Shown here in pieces: positions 18,834 to 27,025 of a stretch of DNA of 64,000 nucleotides. The stretch's first letter is position 1; each line of letters opens with the position of its first letter. The stretch lies in NCBI RefSeq assembly GCF_024734385.1, contig NZ_JANHAP010000009.1, forward strand, positions 124,001-188,000, given 5' to 3'. A program made the position numbers and the translations under genes. This stretch comes from Dasania sp. GY-MA-18 (GTDB lineage Bacteria; Pseudomonadota; Gammaproteobacteria; Pseudomonadales; Dasaniaceae). Under the pieces are notes generated by a model that saw nothing but the letters and a program-made list of their open reading frames with translations, was not told where the DNA came from and made no database searches.

Positions 18834-18858
18834 GTTAGTTATATAAGATGATTCTAAT

Positions 18859-18872
18859 TTAGGTTAATCTAA
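18859..18872. promoter_or_regulatory. Candidate ArsR/YgaV operator
   Basis: TTAGGTTAATCTAA is a 14-bp near-perfect palindrome (12 of 14 positions symmetrical), AT-rich and centred about 50 bases before the ArsR-family start. A TAGTAT that could act as a -10 box follows at once. Size, symmetry and place fit an autoregulatory site of an ArsR-type repressor. Confidence 0.55.
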
Positions 18873-18914
18873 TGTAGTATGGTAACTCAATAGGATTAGT
18901 GGTGAGGGCGATTT

Positions 18915-19223
18915 GTGTCAGAACAGGCTATTGATATTAGTAAGCTGGAACAGCACGCCCAAGAGGCAGCTGATCTATTAAAACAATTGGCCAATAAGCA
19001 CCGCTTAATGTTGTTGTGCTTATTGATTGATCAAGAGTTATCAGTGAGTGAGCTTAATGCGCATACGGCGCTTAGCCAGTCGGCGCTGTCTCAGCACTTG
19101 GCTAGTTTGCGAGCTGCGGGTTTGGTGGCTACCAGGCGTGAGTCGCAAACTATTTATTACCGATTAAGTGGCGATGAGGCGATAAAAATCATCGCCGTTT
19201 TAAAATCTATTTATTGTCCGTAA
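18915..19223 (+). CDS. ygaV: ArsR-family regulator, YgaV/BigR/SqrR-like persulfide sensor
   Basis: 102 aa winged-helix repressor. The recognition helix is in LSQSALSQHLASLRAAGLV. Two cysteines, Cys35 in LMLLCLL and Cys101 in the terminal YCP, sit where BigR/SqrR/YgaV relatives have the pair that forms a disulfide or polysulfide bridge. The downstream gene is a YgaP-like rhodanese, as in Escherichia coli ygaVP. The start is GTG. It probably represses its own operon through the palindrome at 18859 and is released by reactive sulfur species; this is inferred from the family. Confidence 0.85.
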   Translation: MSEQAIDISKLEQHAQEAADLLKQLANKHRLMLLCLLIDQELSVSELNAHTALSQSALSQHLASLRAAGLVATRRESQTIYYRLSGDEAIKIIAVLKSIYCP

Positions 19224-19243
19224 CAGGGCCTTAGGAGTCAGTG

Positions 19244-19786
19244 ATGAATTATAAGCGTATAGATGCCAAGCAGTTTAAAGCGCTGCAAGAGACTAAGCCG
19301 CAGCTGTGTGTAGTAGATGTGCGCAGTGCCGCCGAGGTGAATAATGAATGTTTAGCAGGCAGCCTGCATTTGCCCCTGCATGATTTTAACGATAGCAGTT
19401 TAGCGCAGTTGTTAAGCAGTACAGAGCGCAGCGAGGGTGAGGATATTTACTTGCTCTGTGGCAGCGGCCAGCGCGCGCAGATGGCGGTTAGCCAGTTAGC
19501 TGATAAAGCGGAGTGTTGTGTCGTCGTTGAGGGTGGTATTGCCGCGTTAAAACAGGCCGGTGCAGCACTAGAGCAGGGTACTAGCAAGGTGATATCGCTG
19601 GAGCGGCAAGTGCGCATAGCGGCGGGCAGTTTGGTATTAGTGGGGGTAGTGTTGGGTAGCCAATTGACGCCGTATTTTTATGCTTTGTCGGCTTTTGTGG
19701 GGGCGGGCTTAGTATTTGCGGGTATCACCAACACCTGTGGTATGGGTATACTGTTGTCACGTATGCCTTGGAACCAGGCGAAGTAA
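19244..19786 (+). CDS. ygaP: Membrane-anchored rhodanese (YgaP-like sulfurtransferase)
   Basis: About 180 aa. The N-terminal rhodanese domain (residues ~5-110) has the persulfide-carrying Cys72 in YLLCGSGQR. After a linker, two hydrophobic helices (about 125-165; DUF2892-like) anchor it in the inner membrane, with the family NTCGMGILLSRMPWN tail. The ATG at 19244 has AGGAG six bases upstream. It lies 20 bases after the ArsR-type gene and is likely co-transcribed with it. It should transfer sulfane sulfur at the membrane. Confidence 0.88.
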   Translation: MNYKRIDAKQFKALQETKPQLCVVDVRSAAEVNNECLAGSLHLPLHDFNDSSLAQLLSSTERSEGEDIYLLCGSGQRAQMAVSQLADKAECCVVVEGGIAALKQAGAALEQGTSKVISLERQVRIAAGSLVLVGVVLGSQLTPYFYALSAFVGAGLVFAGITNTCGMGILLSRMPWNQAK

Positions 19787-19812
19787 ATTTTACAACCACA
19801 AGTGTTAACGCA

Positions 19813-20241
19813 ATGCCTATAGAGTTTGAACGTTACAGCAAAGTTTTTGACCGAGTTATGGTGGGCTTAAGCAAAGAGCGCCAAGAAACCAAAGAAATGG
19901 TGCGCACCTTTTTTGAAGCCCTAACCCAAAAACTGCCCAATGGTCGCAAGCCGGAAGCACATGAAATACGCGCAGCCATAGAGCAGCTAAAAGACGTGCA
20001 TAAAATCGCGGCATTGTTGTTGCTGGCTATCACTCCAGGCAGTGTCGTAACTGTGCCTATGCTTTGTGCCTTTGGCCGTCGTTTTGGTATAGAGGTTTTG
20101 CCCAGCTCTTTTCAAAGTAATGAGCCGGCTTTGGCGCCCACCCCCGAGGCGCTGGAGGAGGCAGGCCAGCAGCTAGAGCAGGGTGTTATTGCAGAGGCTA
20201 AGCCCGAGCCCGAGCCCGAAGACACGCCGCCCTCAGTCTGA
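19813..20241 (+). CDS. Small LETM1-domain-like protein
   Basis: About 142 aa from the ATG at 19813; a frame-open start at 19768 would overlap ygaP. The central part (KDVHKIAALLLLAITPGS, then PMLCAFGRRFGIEVLP) resembles the bacterial LETM1-like domain, with a hydrophobic helix, a PGS turn and the motif ending in LPSSF. The tail is rich in Glu and Pro (PEPEPED). LETM1 proteins of mitochondria act in ion homeostasis and ribosome binding; the function of the bacterial short forms is not known to me. It is convergent with the next gene, overlapping by nine bases. Confidence 0.65.
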   Translation: MPIEFERYSKVFDRVMVGLSKERQETKEMVRTFFEALTQKLPNGRKPEAHEIRAAIEQLKDVHKIAALLLLAITPGSVVTVPMLCAFGRRFGIEVLPSSFQSNEPALAPTPEALEEAGQQLEQGVIAEAKPEPEPEDTPPSV

Positions 20242-20859
20242 GCGGCTGCTGCCTATGCGCAGCTCCCCATCCTTAATATGAAACAGCGGCGTGTAGAGGT
20301 TGGCCAAATAAGGGCTAAGGCTCTCACCCTGCAGGTTATACAGCAGTTTATCGGCCCAGGCCTCTGAGGCCGAGTAATCACACTTAAACCCACCGCGCAC
20401 CAGCTGGCCATGATGATAAAAATTATGGGGTATATAGCGTATGTGTATACAGGGTACGTGATAATGCCACCAGCGATTAGAAGGCAGCAGGTAATAGCCG
20501 TGGCGATATTGTAGTGCCAGCACCCTATAATTGGGGTGGGGTTGTGTTTTGTGGGGTGGATCAGATACCAGTGGGTTTTTGCTTAGCGCCTTGGCGTTTT
20601 GCTGCCTTATTGCTTGCCCAAGTAGTGCCCGTGGCATTTTTATAATCAGGTAGGCGCTATCGTTGCCCTTGTGTATATACAGTTGCTGGCTGCTAATGTC
20701 GGCTAGTGGGATGGCTAGGTACTTAGCTTGTCGGTTGAGTAGCAGCACGGCAATAAAGCCTATGATAAAAGCTACTATCAGCATTTCGCGGGGCCTGTTG
20801 ACCAGCCAGCGTATGAGGCGCTGGCTGCCGCGGAGCAGGGGGCTAATGGCGGCTTTCAT
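20233..20859 (-). CDS. Hypothetical single-pass membrane protein
   Basis: 208 aa, family not recognised. A basic N-terminus (RGSQRLIRWLVNRPRE) leads into one membrane helix at about residues 28-45 (MLIVAFIIGFIAVLLL), so the rest probably lies in the periplasm. The soluble part has a histidine/tyrosine-rich stretch (WWHYHVPCIHIRY) and two cysteines that could bind metal or form a disulfide. It starts 23 bases after the stop of the LuxR-type regulator on the same strand and may be co-transcribed with it. Confidence 0.6.
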   Translation of the reverse strand: MKAAISPLLRGSQRLIRWLVNRPREMLIVAFIIGFIAVLLLNRQAKYLAIPLADISSQQLYIHKGNDSAYLIIKMPRALLGQAIRQQNAKALSKNPLVSDPPHKTQPHPNYRVLALQYRHGYYLLPSNRWWHYHVPCIHIRYIPHNFYHHGQLVRGGFKCDYSASEAWADKLLYNLQGESLSPYLANLYTPLFHIKDGELRIGSSRSD

Positions 20860-20882
20860 GTTAGTGCCGGGGTAGGGCTAAG

Positions 20883-21770
20883 CTAGCTGTTTTTATCGTC
20901 GGTACCCATATAAATCGCTAAGGGGTCTTGGGTGGGGGCGCTTTCAAAGCAGCTTAACGAGTTAAAAAACAGTGAGAACAACTCGGCCTGCGAGTTTACA
21001 TCCAGTTTTTTATAAATATGTTTGCGGTGGCGGCGTAGGGTTTCTATAGAAATATTCAGTTTTTCAGCCGCTACATCGGTGCTACAGCCTTGTAGGGTAA
21101 GGCCTAGTACGTCTTTTTCACGGCCGGTTAGCAGTGAGCGGCCAAACAGGTCAAAGGCCTGGTTGATATTTTTTTCAAAGCCGGGGGCGACATAGCTTTC
21201 ATCCACGGCCCTTTCAGCCAAATTGGTTAGCTTGGCATGTTGCAGTGCCAGCTCTCTAATTGTGGGCTCTATAGCGCGGAAAAAATCTAGCTCTTGTTCG
21301 CTAAAACGCGGCGAACCTTGGTTGCGCATCAGGGAAATTTGCAGGGAAGTGCCTTCGTCCAAATCTATCATAAAGGCGATTTCATCGGCGGTATCGCACT
21401 GGGCGTAATAGCTGCGGTAGTAATCGCTTTGTTGAAAGCCTCTAACACTCAATTCGGTCATGCGGTACAGCCCTTCGGGCTGTTGGTTATTAACAGCAGC
21501 TAAGTAAAAAGGGTCTAGCTGGTAGGAGCCGTCTATATAGTTATCTATTTGTGCGCGGCGTTCTTTTTCGTTGATCTGAAAATACAGTGCCTTGGGGGTA
21601 AGGTCGCGTCTATAAAGCCAGACCTGCGGATAATCTATAGCGACAGACTGAGCCAGCTGTTTTAGCAGTTCTGGGAAAAAATTATCAGTGGTTAGCTCGG
21701 CTATGGCTTCAGCCAGCTGTTTGTTCCATGCCTCTAATGCCGGGTTAGCGAGGGGGGGCTGGGTGCTCAT
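20883..21770 (-). CDS. LuxR-type transcriptional regulator
   Basis: 295 aa. The C-terminal LuxR/GerE helix-turn-helix is at about residues 210-270 (LTGREKDVLGLTLQGCSTDVAAEKL, shortened to its core LTGREKDVLGL and SIETLRRHRKHIYKKL). The N-terminal ~190 residues look like a GAF/autoinducer-type sensor domain of unknown ligand; the key tryptophans of acyl-homoserine-lactone receptors are not obvious. It diverges from a class III aminotransferase, a common arrangement for amine-responsive regulators, so control of that gene is likely. Confidence 0.8.
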   Translation of the reverse strand: MSTQPPLANPALEAWNKQLAEAIAELTTDNFFPELLKQLAQSVAIDYPQVWLYRRDLTPKALYFQINEKERRAQIDNYIDGSYQLDPFYLAAVNNQQPEGLYRMTELSVRGFQQSDYYRSYYAQCDTADEIAFMIDLDEGTSLQISLMRNQGSPRFSEQELDFFRAIEPTIRELALQHAKLTNLAERAVDESYVAPGFEKNINQAFDLFGRSLLTGREKDVLGLTLQGCSTDVAAEKLNISIETLRRHRKHIYKKLDVNSQAELFSLFFNSLSCFESAPTQDPLAIYMGTDDKNS

Positions 21771-22276
21771 AGTATAGGGCTCCTAGTAAAAAACAGGGCG
21801 CTATAAAGAGTGTTATTTATGAATAAGAGTGTAATACATCGCATGATTGGTCTCATTTAGAAGCAAGCAATTTACGCTGCCAGCTTTTTAAAGTCAAACT
21901 TACATTGCGCTGGCATATACCCAGTTTGGGTCATATTGCGCGTCATTTAATGACAGCTTGATAAAAATAATTGAGATCAGTAAGGCTTAAGAAAGGTCTT
22001 TAATTTCAGGGGCTTAACGGGGGGTTTTAACTGCTTTTTCGGCCTTTTTATAGGCTGGGCGGCCGGTAGTATGCCCTAGCTTGGGTATATAAAAAGGCTT
22101 TGGGCTGAGTATACTGAGCGCTCTTAGATTAAGATCCATGCGATTTTTTTAATAGATCGCTAGTAAAGCTTTTTAGCCATGAGTTAATAACCAGCTATGC
22201 TAAGTTTATTAACTCATTGCGCAGGTAAGCGAGTATGAGTTCATGGATTTCTTCGTAATATTATTAAGGTGAAGAT
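21771..22276. promoter_or_regulatory. Divergent control region between LuxR-type gene and aminotransferase
   Basis: 506 bases with no gene. It contains three symmetrical sequences: an imperfect repeat around ACCCAGTTTGGGT (21919-21931, with matching flanks), GTCATTTAATGAC (21942-21954), and a strong 12-bp inverted repeat, ATGAGTTAATAA / TTATTAACTCAT, at 22179-22190 and 22206-22217. The last ends about 60 bases before the aminotransferase ATG, where a repressor or attenuating hairpin would act. Confidence 0.55.
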
Positions 22277-23686
22277 ATGGATACGAAACAAATGCAACAA
22301 GATGCTAAAGACCATTTGTGGATGCATTTTACCCGTATGGGGACGTATAAAAAACAAGATGTTCCTGTTATTACTCATGGTGAAGGTTGCTATGTGTATG
22401 ACACTAACGGCAAAAAATACATAGACGGCTTAGCTGGCTTATTTACCTCGCAATTGGGCCACGGCCGTAAGGATATAGCCAAGGCTATAGCCGAGCAAAC
22501 TGAAAAGTTAGGCTTCTTTCCTATTTGGAGTTATGCCCACCCCGGCGCTATAGAGTTAGCCAAGCGTATAGCTGACTACGCCCCCGGTGATTTAAACCGT
22601 GTATTTTTCACTAGTGGTGGCGGCGAAGCAGTAGAAGCCGCGTGGAAATTAGCGCGTCAATATTTTGCAGAAATCGGTGAGCCTGGTCGTTATAAAGTTA
22701 TTGCCCGTAACCTGGCATATCACGGTACTAGCTTTGGTGCATTGTCTATAAATGGTGGTGCAACTATTAAGGGTGTATTTGAGCCTTTAGTGCCTGGTGC
22801 TCGCCACGTAGAAAACACCGGCTTATACCGCAGCCGTCACGCGGTAAACTGCGACAACATGGAAGAGTTTGCGGAAGAGTGTGCGTTGGATATAGAACGC
22901 GCCATAGAGTTTGAAGGCCCCGATACAGTAGCGGCAGTATTTCTTGAGCCCATACAAAACGTGGGTGGTTGCTTGTTACCGCCTGAGGGTTACTTTAAGC
23001 GTATACGTGAAATCTGTGACAAGTACGGCGTACTATTGGTTTCTGACGAGGTTATCTGTGCCTTTGGTCGTCTAGGTTATATGTTTGGCTGTGAGCGTTT
23101 TGAATACATGCCTGACATCATCACCTGTGCTAAAGGTATCACCAGTGGTTTTGTACCTATGGGTGCCATGATCACCAGAGACTTCTTAATGGAGCCTTTC
23201 TTGGATGACGACAAGATTTTCTTACACGGCTCTACCTTTGGTGGCCACCCTGTTGCCTGTGCGGCAGCCTTGGCTACGTTAGATGCTTTTGAAAAAGAGA
23301 ATATTCTAGAAAACGTACGCAATAACGAAGCGCTATTTAAATCTGAGCTCAATAAACTAACCGAGCTACCTATAGTGGGTGAAGTGCGCGGTGCCGGTTA
23401 CTTCTACGGTATAGAGCTGGTTAAAGATAAAGCCACTAAGCAGATGTTTACTGAAGCAGAGTCAGAAGCCATCTTGTTTAAGTTTTTATCACCACGCCTG
23501 TATGAAGAAGGCCTGATGTGTAGAACCGATGACCGTGGTGAGCCGGTAGTGCAATTGTCACCACCATTAACAGCTGGCCCTGATGAAATACGCGAGATGG
23601 TAGATATTCTATACCGTGTTATTTCTGAAGCCGTTGAAAAAGTAGAGGCCCTAAAGGCAAAAAAGCCTGAGGCACTCAGCGCCTAA
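22277..23686 (+). CDS. Class III (omega) aminotransferase, PLP dependent
   Basis: 469 aa class III aminotransferase of the pyruvate-accepting omega-transaminase group. The Schiff-base lysine is in TCAKGITSG, the aspartate pairing with the pyridine nitrogen in LVSDEVICAFGR, and the glycine-rich GGEAVEAAWKLARQ is present. The amine donor (putrescine, beta-alanine, taurine or other) cannot be decided from sequence. It is transcribed divergently from the LuxR-type gene and ends at a strong terminator, so it is probably monocistronic. Confidence 0.9.
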   Translation: MDTKQMQQDAKDHLWMHFTRMGTYKKQDVPVITHGEGCYVYDTNGKKYIDGLAGLFTSQLGHGRKDIAKAIAEQTEKLGFFPIWSYAHPGAIELAKRIADYAPGDLNRVFFTSGGGEAVEAAWKLARQYFAEIGEPGRYKVIARNLAYHGTSFGALSINGGATIKGVFEPLVPGARHVENTGLYRSRHAVNCDNMEEFAEECALDIERAIEFEGPDTVAAVFLEPIQNVGGCLLPPEGYFKRIREICDKYGVLLVSDEVICAFGRLGYMFGCERFEYMPDIITCAKGITSGFVPMGAMITRDFLMEPFLDDDKIFLHGSTFGGHPVACAAALATLDAFEKENILENVRNNEALFKSELNKLTELPIVGEVRGAGYFYGIELVKDKATKQMFTEAESEAILFKFLSPRLYEEGLMCRTDDRGEPVVQLSPPLTAGPDEIREMVDILYRVISEAVEKVEALKAKKPEALSA

Positions 23687-23734
23687 TAAACGTTTGATCA
23701 AAACAGTGCTGCAATAAAATAGCACTAACAAAAA

Positions 23735-23768
23735 AGGCAAGCCGTGTTTACAGGGCTTGCCTTTTTTT
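23735..23768. terminator. Bidirectional terminator between aminotransferase and cydB
   Basis: Stem AGGCAAGCC / GGCTTGCCT at 23735-23743 and 23754-23762, with an A-run before and a T-run after, so it can serve both convergent genes. Confidence 0.9.
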
Positions 23769-23802
23769 ATTGCTGCTGCAAATAGCTGTGGGCCATGGCA
23801 GC

Positions 23803-24801
23803 TTAGTAGTAGCGTAAATCTTCTACCTTGCCCCAAAACACGCGGTAAGAATACAGGGTGTAGGCAAAGATAGTGGGCACCACCACAATCGCGCCCCAAA
23901 AAATAAAGTTTAGCGACTCCGCCGCCGCCACTGCCTGCCATATGGTTAACTGGCCCGGTACTATATAGGGGAAGAAGCTAAAACCTAAGCCAAAAAAACT
24001 CAAACTAAAAATCAATATGCACATAATAAAGGGCAGGCTTTGGCGCTTGCCGCGGTGCAGTGTCATACGCTTTAGCATTAAGTAGCAGGCTATAAATAGC
24101 GTGATACAAATCACCGGTATAGGCAGTAACAGCAGCGCGTGGGGCATTTCAAACCATTTGTCGTATACCGAGGGGTAGAGTAATAAGTTAAAAAATGATG
24201 CCAAGATAATCCCTATAAAGGCTATGCCTAGGGTGTGCTTGCACTGCTGTATGGCTTTGCGCTGTAGCTCACCTTCGGTTTTCATAATTAGCCAGGCCGA
24301 GCCTATAAAACAATAGGCCGCACTGACCCCCAGGGCGCTGAGCATAGCAAAGAGATAGCCGTGCAGTGATTGGTCAAAGCCATTCACATACATACCCAGC
24401 ATATAGCCCTGTGCCAGTGAGGCCAGCAGCGAGCCGCCCTTAAAGGCTTTATCCCAACTGGGTTTGTGGCTAAAGCTGGCCTTGGCTCTAAAATCAAAGG
24501 CTACCCCGCGCAAAATTAAACCGATTAGCATAACTGCGGCGGGTAAATACAAGGCCTTTAAAATCATGCTGTGGGCGCTGGGAAAAGCGATAAGCAATAA
24601 GCCTATGGCCAATACCAGCCAGGTTTCGTTGGCATCCCAAAAGGGGCCTATAGAGGCGATCATGGTATCGCTATGCTCTTGGTGATTGAGCGGCAGCAAA
24701 ATGCCTACCCCCAAATCATAGCCATCGAGTATGGCGTACATTAATGTGGCTAGCCCCATAAGGCTAACAAAAATAATTGCCAGCGTGTGTTGATCAAGCA
24801 T
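23803..24801 (-). CDS. cydB: Cytochrome bd-type quinol oxidase subunit II
   Basis: 332 aa integral membrane subunit with about eight or nine hydrophobic segments. The N-terminal YAILDGYDLGVGIL and the later AIGPFWDANETWLV are diagnostic for CydB. Its start overlaps the end of cydA by eight bases. No small cydX-like gene is evident next to it. Confidence 0.94.
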   Translation of the reverse strand: MLDQHTLAIIFVSLMGLATLMYAILDGYDLGVGILLPLNHQEHSDTMIASIGPFWDANETWLVLAIGLLLIAFPSAHSMILKALYLPAAVMLIGLILRGVAFDFRAKASFSHKPSWDKAFKGGSLLASLAQGYMLGMYVNGFDQSLHGYLFAMLSALGVSAAYCFIGSAWLIMKTEGELQRKAIQQCKHTLGIAFIGIILASFFNLLLYPSVYDKWFEMPHALLLLPIPVICITLFIACYLMLKRMTLHRGKRQSLPFIMCILIFSLSFFGLGFSFFPYIVPGQLTIWQAVAAAESLNFIFWGAIVVVPTIFAYTLYSYRVFWGKVEDLRYY

Positions 24802-26158
24802 GTGAAGGCTCCTTATTGTTTGGGCTAAGCTTGCCGTGTTCTTCGTCGCTAATTTCTTCTATCTCTATGGCGCGGCGTGCCATTACAAAAATAGTGTGCA
24901 AGTAGGCAACCAATAAAAAGGCATACACAATAAGATACATAGCTAGTGAAATGCCCACATTAGCTGGGGCTATATCGGTGGCGGCTTCGGCAGTGGTTAG
25001 TACCCCCGATACCAGATAAGGTTGGCGACCAATTTCGGTTACATACCAGCCTGCCAGAGTGGCCAGCCAGCCGGAAAAGCTCATGGCGACTAAGGTTTTT
25101 AGCAACCAGCGCGGCAGCATAGGTTTGCGTGCCAGCTGTATTCTTGCGCACCAGGCTACGGCTATCATTAATACCCCTAAGCCCACCATCACCCTAAAGG
25201 CAAAAAATACGGGTTTAACTGGCGGGTGCTGGCCTTCAAATTCATTCAGCCCTTTTATTTCGCCCTCTAAATCGTGGGTTAAAATAAAGCTGGCCATTTT
25301 GGGTATGGCAATTTCAAAATGGTTGCGCTTTTCTTGTTCGTCGGGGATGGCGAATAATAATAGCGGCGCACCTTTTTCGGTGTGCCATACCCCTTCCATG
25401 GCAGCGATTTTTTGTGGTTGATGCTCTAGGGTGTTAAGGCCGTGAAAGTCACCGACCAAAGCCTGCATGGGCGCTAAAATCATTGCCGCGGTTAAGCTAA
25501 CTTTTAAGGTTAGCCGTGGCGCCCGTTTAACATCTCCGCGCAATATGCGGTAAGCACTGAGGCCAGCCACTAAAAACGAAGCTGTTAATGCCGAAGCTAA
25601 CAACATATGGCTAAAGCGGTAGGGAAAAGATGGGTTAAAAATGATGGCTAGCCAATCGGTGGGGTACACCACGCCATCACGCAGCTCAAAGCCAGTGGGG
25701 GTTTGCATCCAGGAATTAAGCGATAAAATCCAAAACGCAGATAGGGTGGTGCCCAAGGCAACTATGGCCGTAGCTAGGGTATGAATTTTAGGCGGTACGC
25801 GTTTAATACCAAACAGCATAATGCCTAAAAAGGTTGCTTCTAAAAAGAATGCGGTGAGCACCTCGTAACCCAATAAAGGGCCGGCTATATTGCCCACTCG
25901 TTCCATAAAACCTGGCCAGTTAGTGCCAAATTGAAACGACATGGTAATACCGCTAACCACGCCCAGGGCAAAGGTAAGGGCAAATATTTTTACCCAAAAC
26001 CTATAGGCGCGCATCCACACTGGGTCGCCGGTTTGGTCGTAACGTATTTTAAAAAATAGCAAAAACCAGCACAGGGCAATGGTGATAGTGGGAAATAAAA
26101 TATGAAAACTAATATTGGTCGCAAACTGTATGCGCGACAATACTATCGTATCTAACAT
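24794..26158 (-). CDS. cydA: Cytochrome bd-type quinol oxidase subunit I (short Q-loop, CIO-like)
   Basis: 454 aa haem-carrying subunit that oxidises quinol and reduces O2. The N-terminal haem ligand is His19 (ISFHILFPT), and GRQPYLVSGVLTTAEA marks the conserved C-terminal quinol-site region. It is shorter than the 522-aa Escherichia coli protein, and the Q-loop is short, which places it with CioA-type oxidases rather than the long-loop type. Cyanide resistance cannot be concluded from that. It lies 72 bases downstream of a GbsR-type regulator on the same strand. Confidence 0.93.
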   Translation of the reverse strand: MLDTIVLSRIQFATNISFHILFPTITIALCWFLLFFKIRYDQTGDPVWMRAYRFWVKIFALTFALGVVSGITMSFQFGTNWPGFMERVGNIAGPLLGYEVLTAFFLEATFLGIMLFGIKRVPPKIHTLATAIVALGTTLSAFWILSLNSWMQTPTGFELRDGVVYPTDWLAIIFNPSFPYRFSHMLLASALTASFLVAGLSAYRILRGDVKRAPRLTLKVSLTAAMILAPMQALVGDFHGLNTLEHQPQKIAAMEGVWHTEKGAPLLLFAIPDEQEKRNHFEIAIPKMASFILTHDLEGEIKGLNEFEGQHPPVKPVFFAFRVMVGLGVLMIAVAWCARIQLARKPMLPRWLLKTLVAMSFSGWLATLAGWYVTEIGRQPYLVSGVLTTAEAATDIAPANVGISLAMYLIVYAFLLVAYLHTIFVMARRAIEIEEISDEEHGKLSPNNKEPSHA

Positions 26159-26230
26159 GGCTAGCTCCGCTCATTAACACAAGACACTTGCCACCGAGGT
26201 GGCGGAAAAGAAAAAACGTAGGTGGTAGGC

Positions 26231-26785
26231 TTACTTGCGACTGGAGTCGCTAAGCAGCTTGGCTTTCATATCCAGCACTTTACCCACGCCTGCACCCAGC
26301 TTCATTAGGGTGTTGAGCTTTTCTGGGCTCATAGTTTGCAACTCGGCAGCCCAGTGGGTGATGGTTTCCAGCAGGTCGTGTATTTCACGCATTTTTTCTT
26401 GGGCGTAGGCCTCTTGCTCATTAGCGGGCTCATCTAAAATGGTGGCGCGCAGCAGCGATAGGGTGGGGTCCATCTCGCGTTTGCGACGCTCTTCAAATAC
26501 GCGCTGGGCCATCTCCCAAATACTCCCGGCCGGGCCGTAGTAGTCTTTGCGGTCGCCGGGTATATGATGCACCTGTACTAAGCGCCAAGACTGCAGCTCT
26601 TTAATACCCATGCTGACATTGCCGCGGGAAATATTAAGGGTTTCCGATAAGGTCGTGGCACTTAGCGGCTCGGGCATAATAATCATCAGCCCATACATTT
26701 GCCCTATGGTGCGGTTAAAGCCCCAGCGGCTGCCCATCTCGCCACAGTGCATCACAAAGCTTTCGATTTTGGAGGTCATTTGCAT
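26231..26785 (-). CDS. GbsR/MarR-family transcriptional regulator
   Basis: 184 aa. The winged-helix region at about residues 30-80 contains LSETLNISRGNVSMGIKEL, characteristic of GbsR-like proteins, and a helical C-terminal half probably dimerises. The opening MHCGEMGSRWGFNRTIGQ is the typical family start. A perfect 38-bp palindrome lies 15 bases before its ATG, a likely autoregulatory site. cydA follows closely on the same strand, so it may also control the oxidase. GbsR itself senses choline; the signal here is unknown. Confidence 0.88.
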   Translation of the reverse strand: MQMTSKIESFVMHCGEMGSRWGFNRTIGQMYGLMIIMPEPLSATTLSETLNISRGNVSMGIKELQSWRLVQVHHIPGDRKDYYGPAGSIWEMAQRVFEERRKREMDPTLSLLRATILDEPANEQEAYAQEKMREIHDLLETITHWAAELQTMSPEKLNTLMKLGAGVGKVLDMKAKLLSDSSRK

Positions 26786-26800
26786 GGTGCTTAGCGCTCA

Positions 26801-26838
26801 ACTTATAAAGTTTCAGAAATTTCTGAAACTTTATAAGT
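26801..26838. promoter_or_regulatory. Perfect 38-bp palindrome, candidate operator
   Basis: Arm ACTTATAAAGTTTCAGAAA (26801-26819) is followed directly by its exact reverse complement (26820-26838). With no spacer it would bind a symmetrical protein dimer (or two) better than it would act as an RNA terminator. It overlaps the promoter/leader region of the GbsR-type gene. Confidence 0.75.
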
Positions 26839-27025
26839 AAGGCTGATTTAAGTCAATGCTTTTCTGTGTTGGCTGGCCATTAAATTTCGCTATGTGCGGC
26901 TATGCAGGCAGGGGAGTAACAGATTAAGCTGACCTTAAAAGCACAACACAGCCTAGGCTGGGTGAACTTTTAGTGCGGTTAATTTGTCTTATGGTTTTAG
27001 TTTTAGCAAAGGTGTTTAGCTTGTT

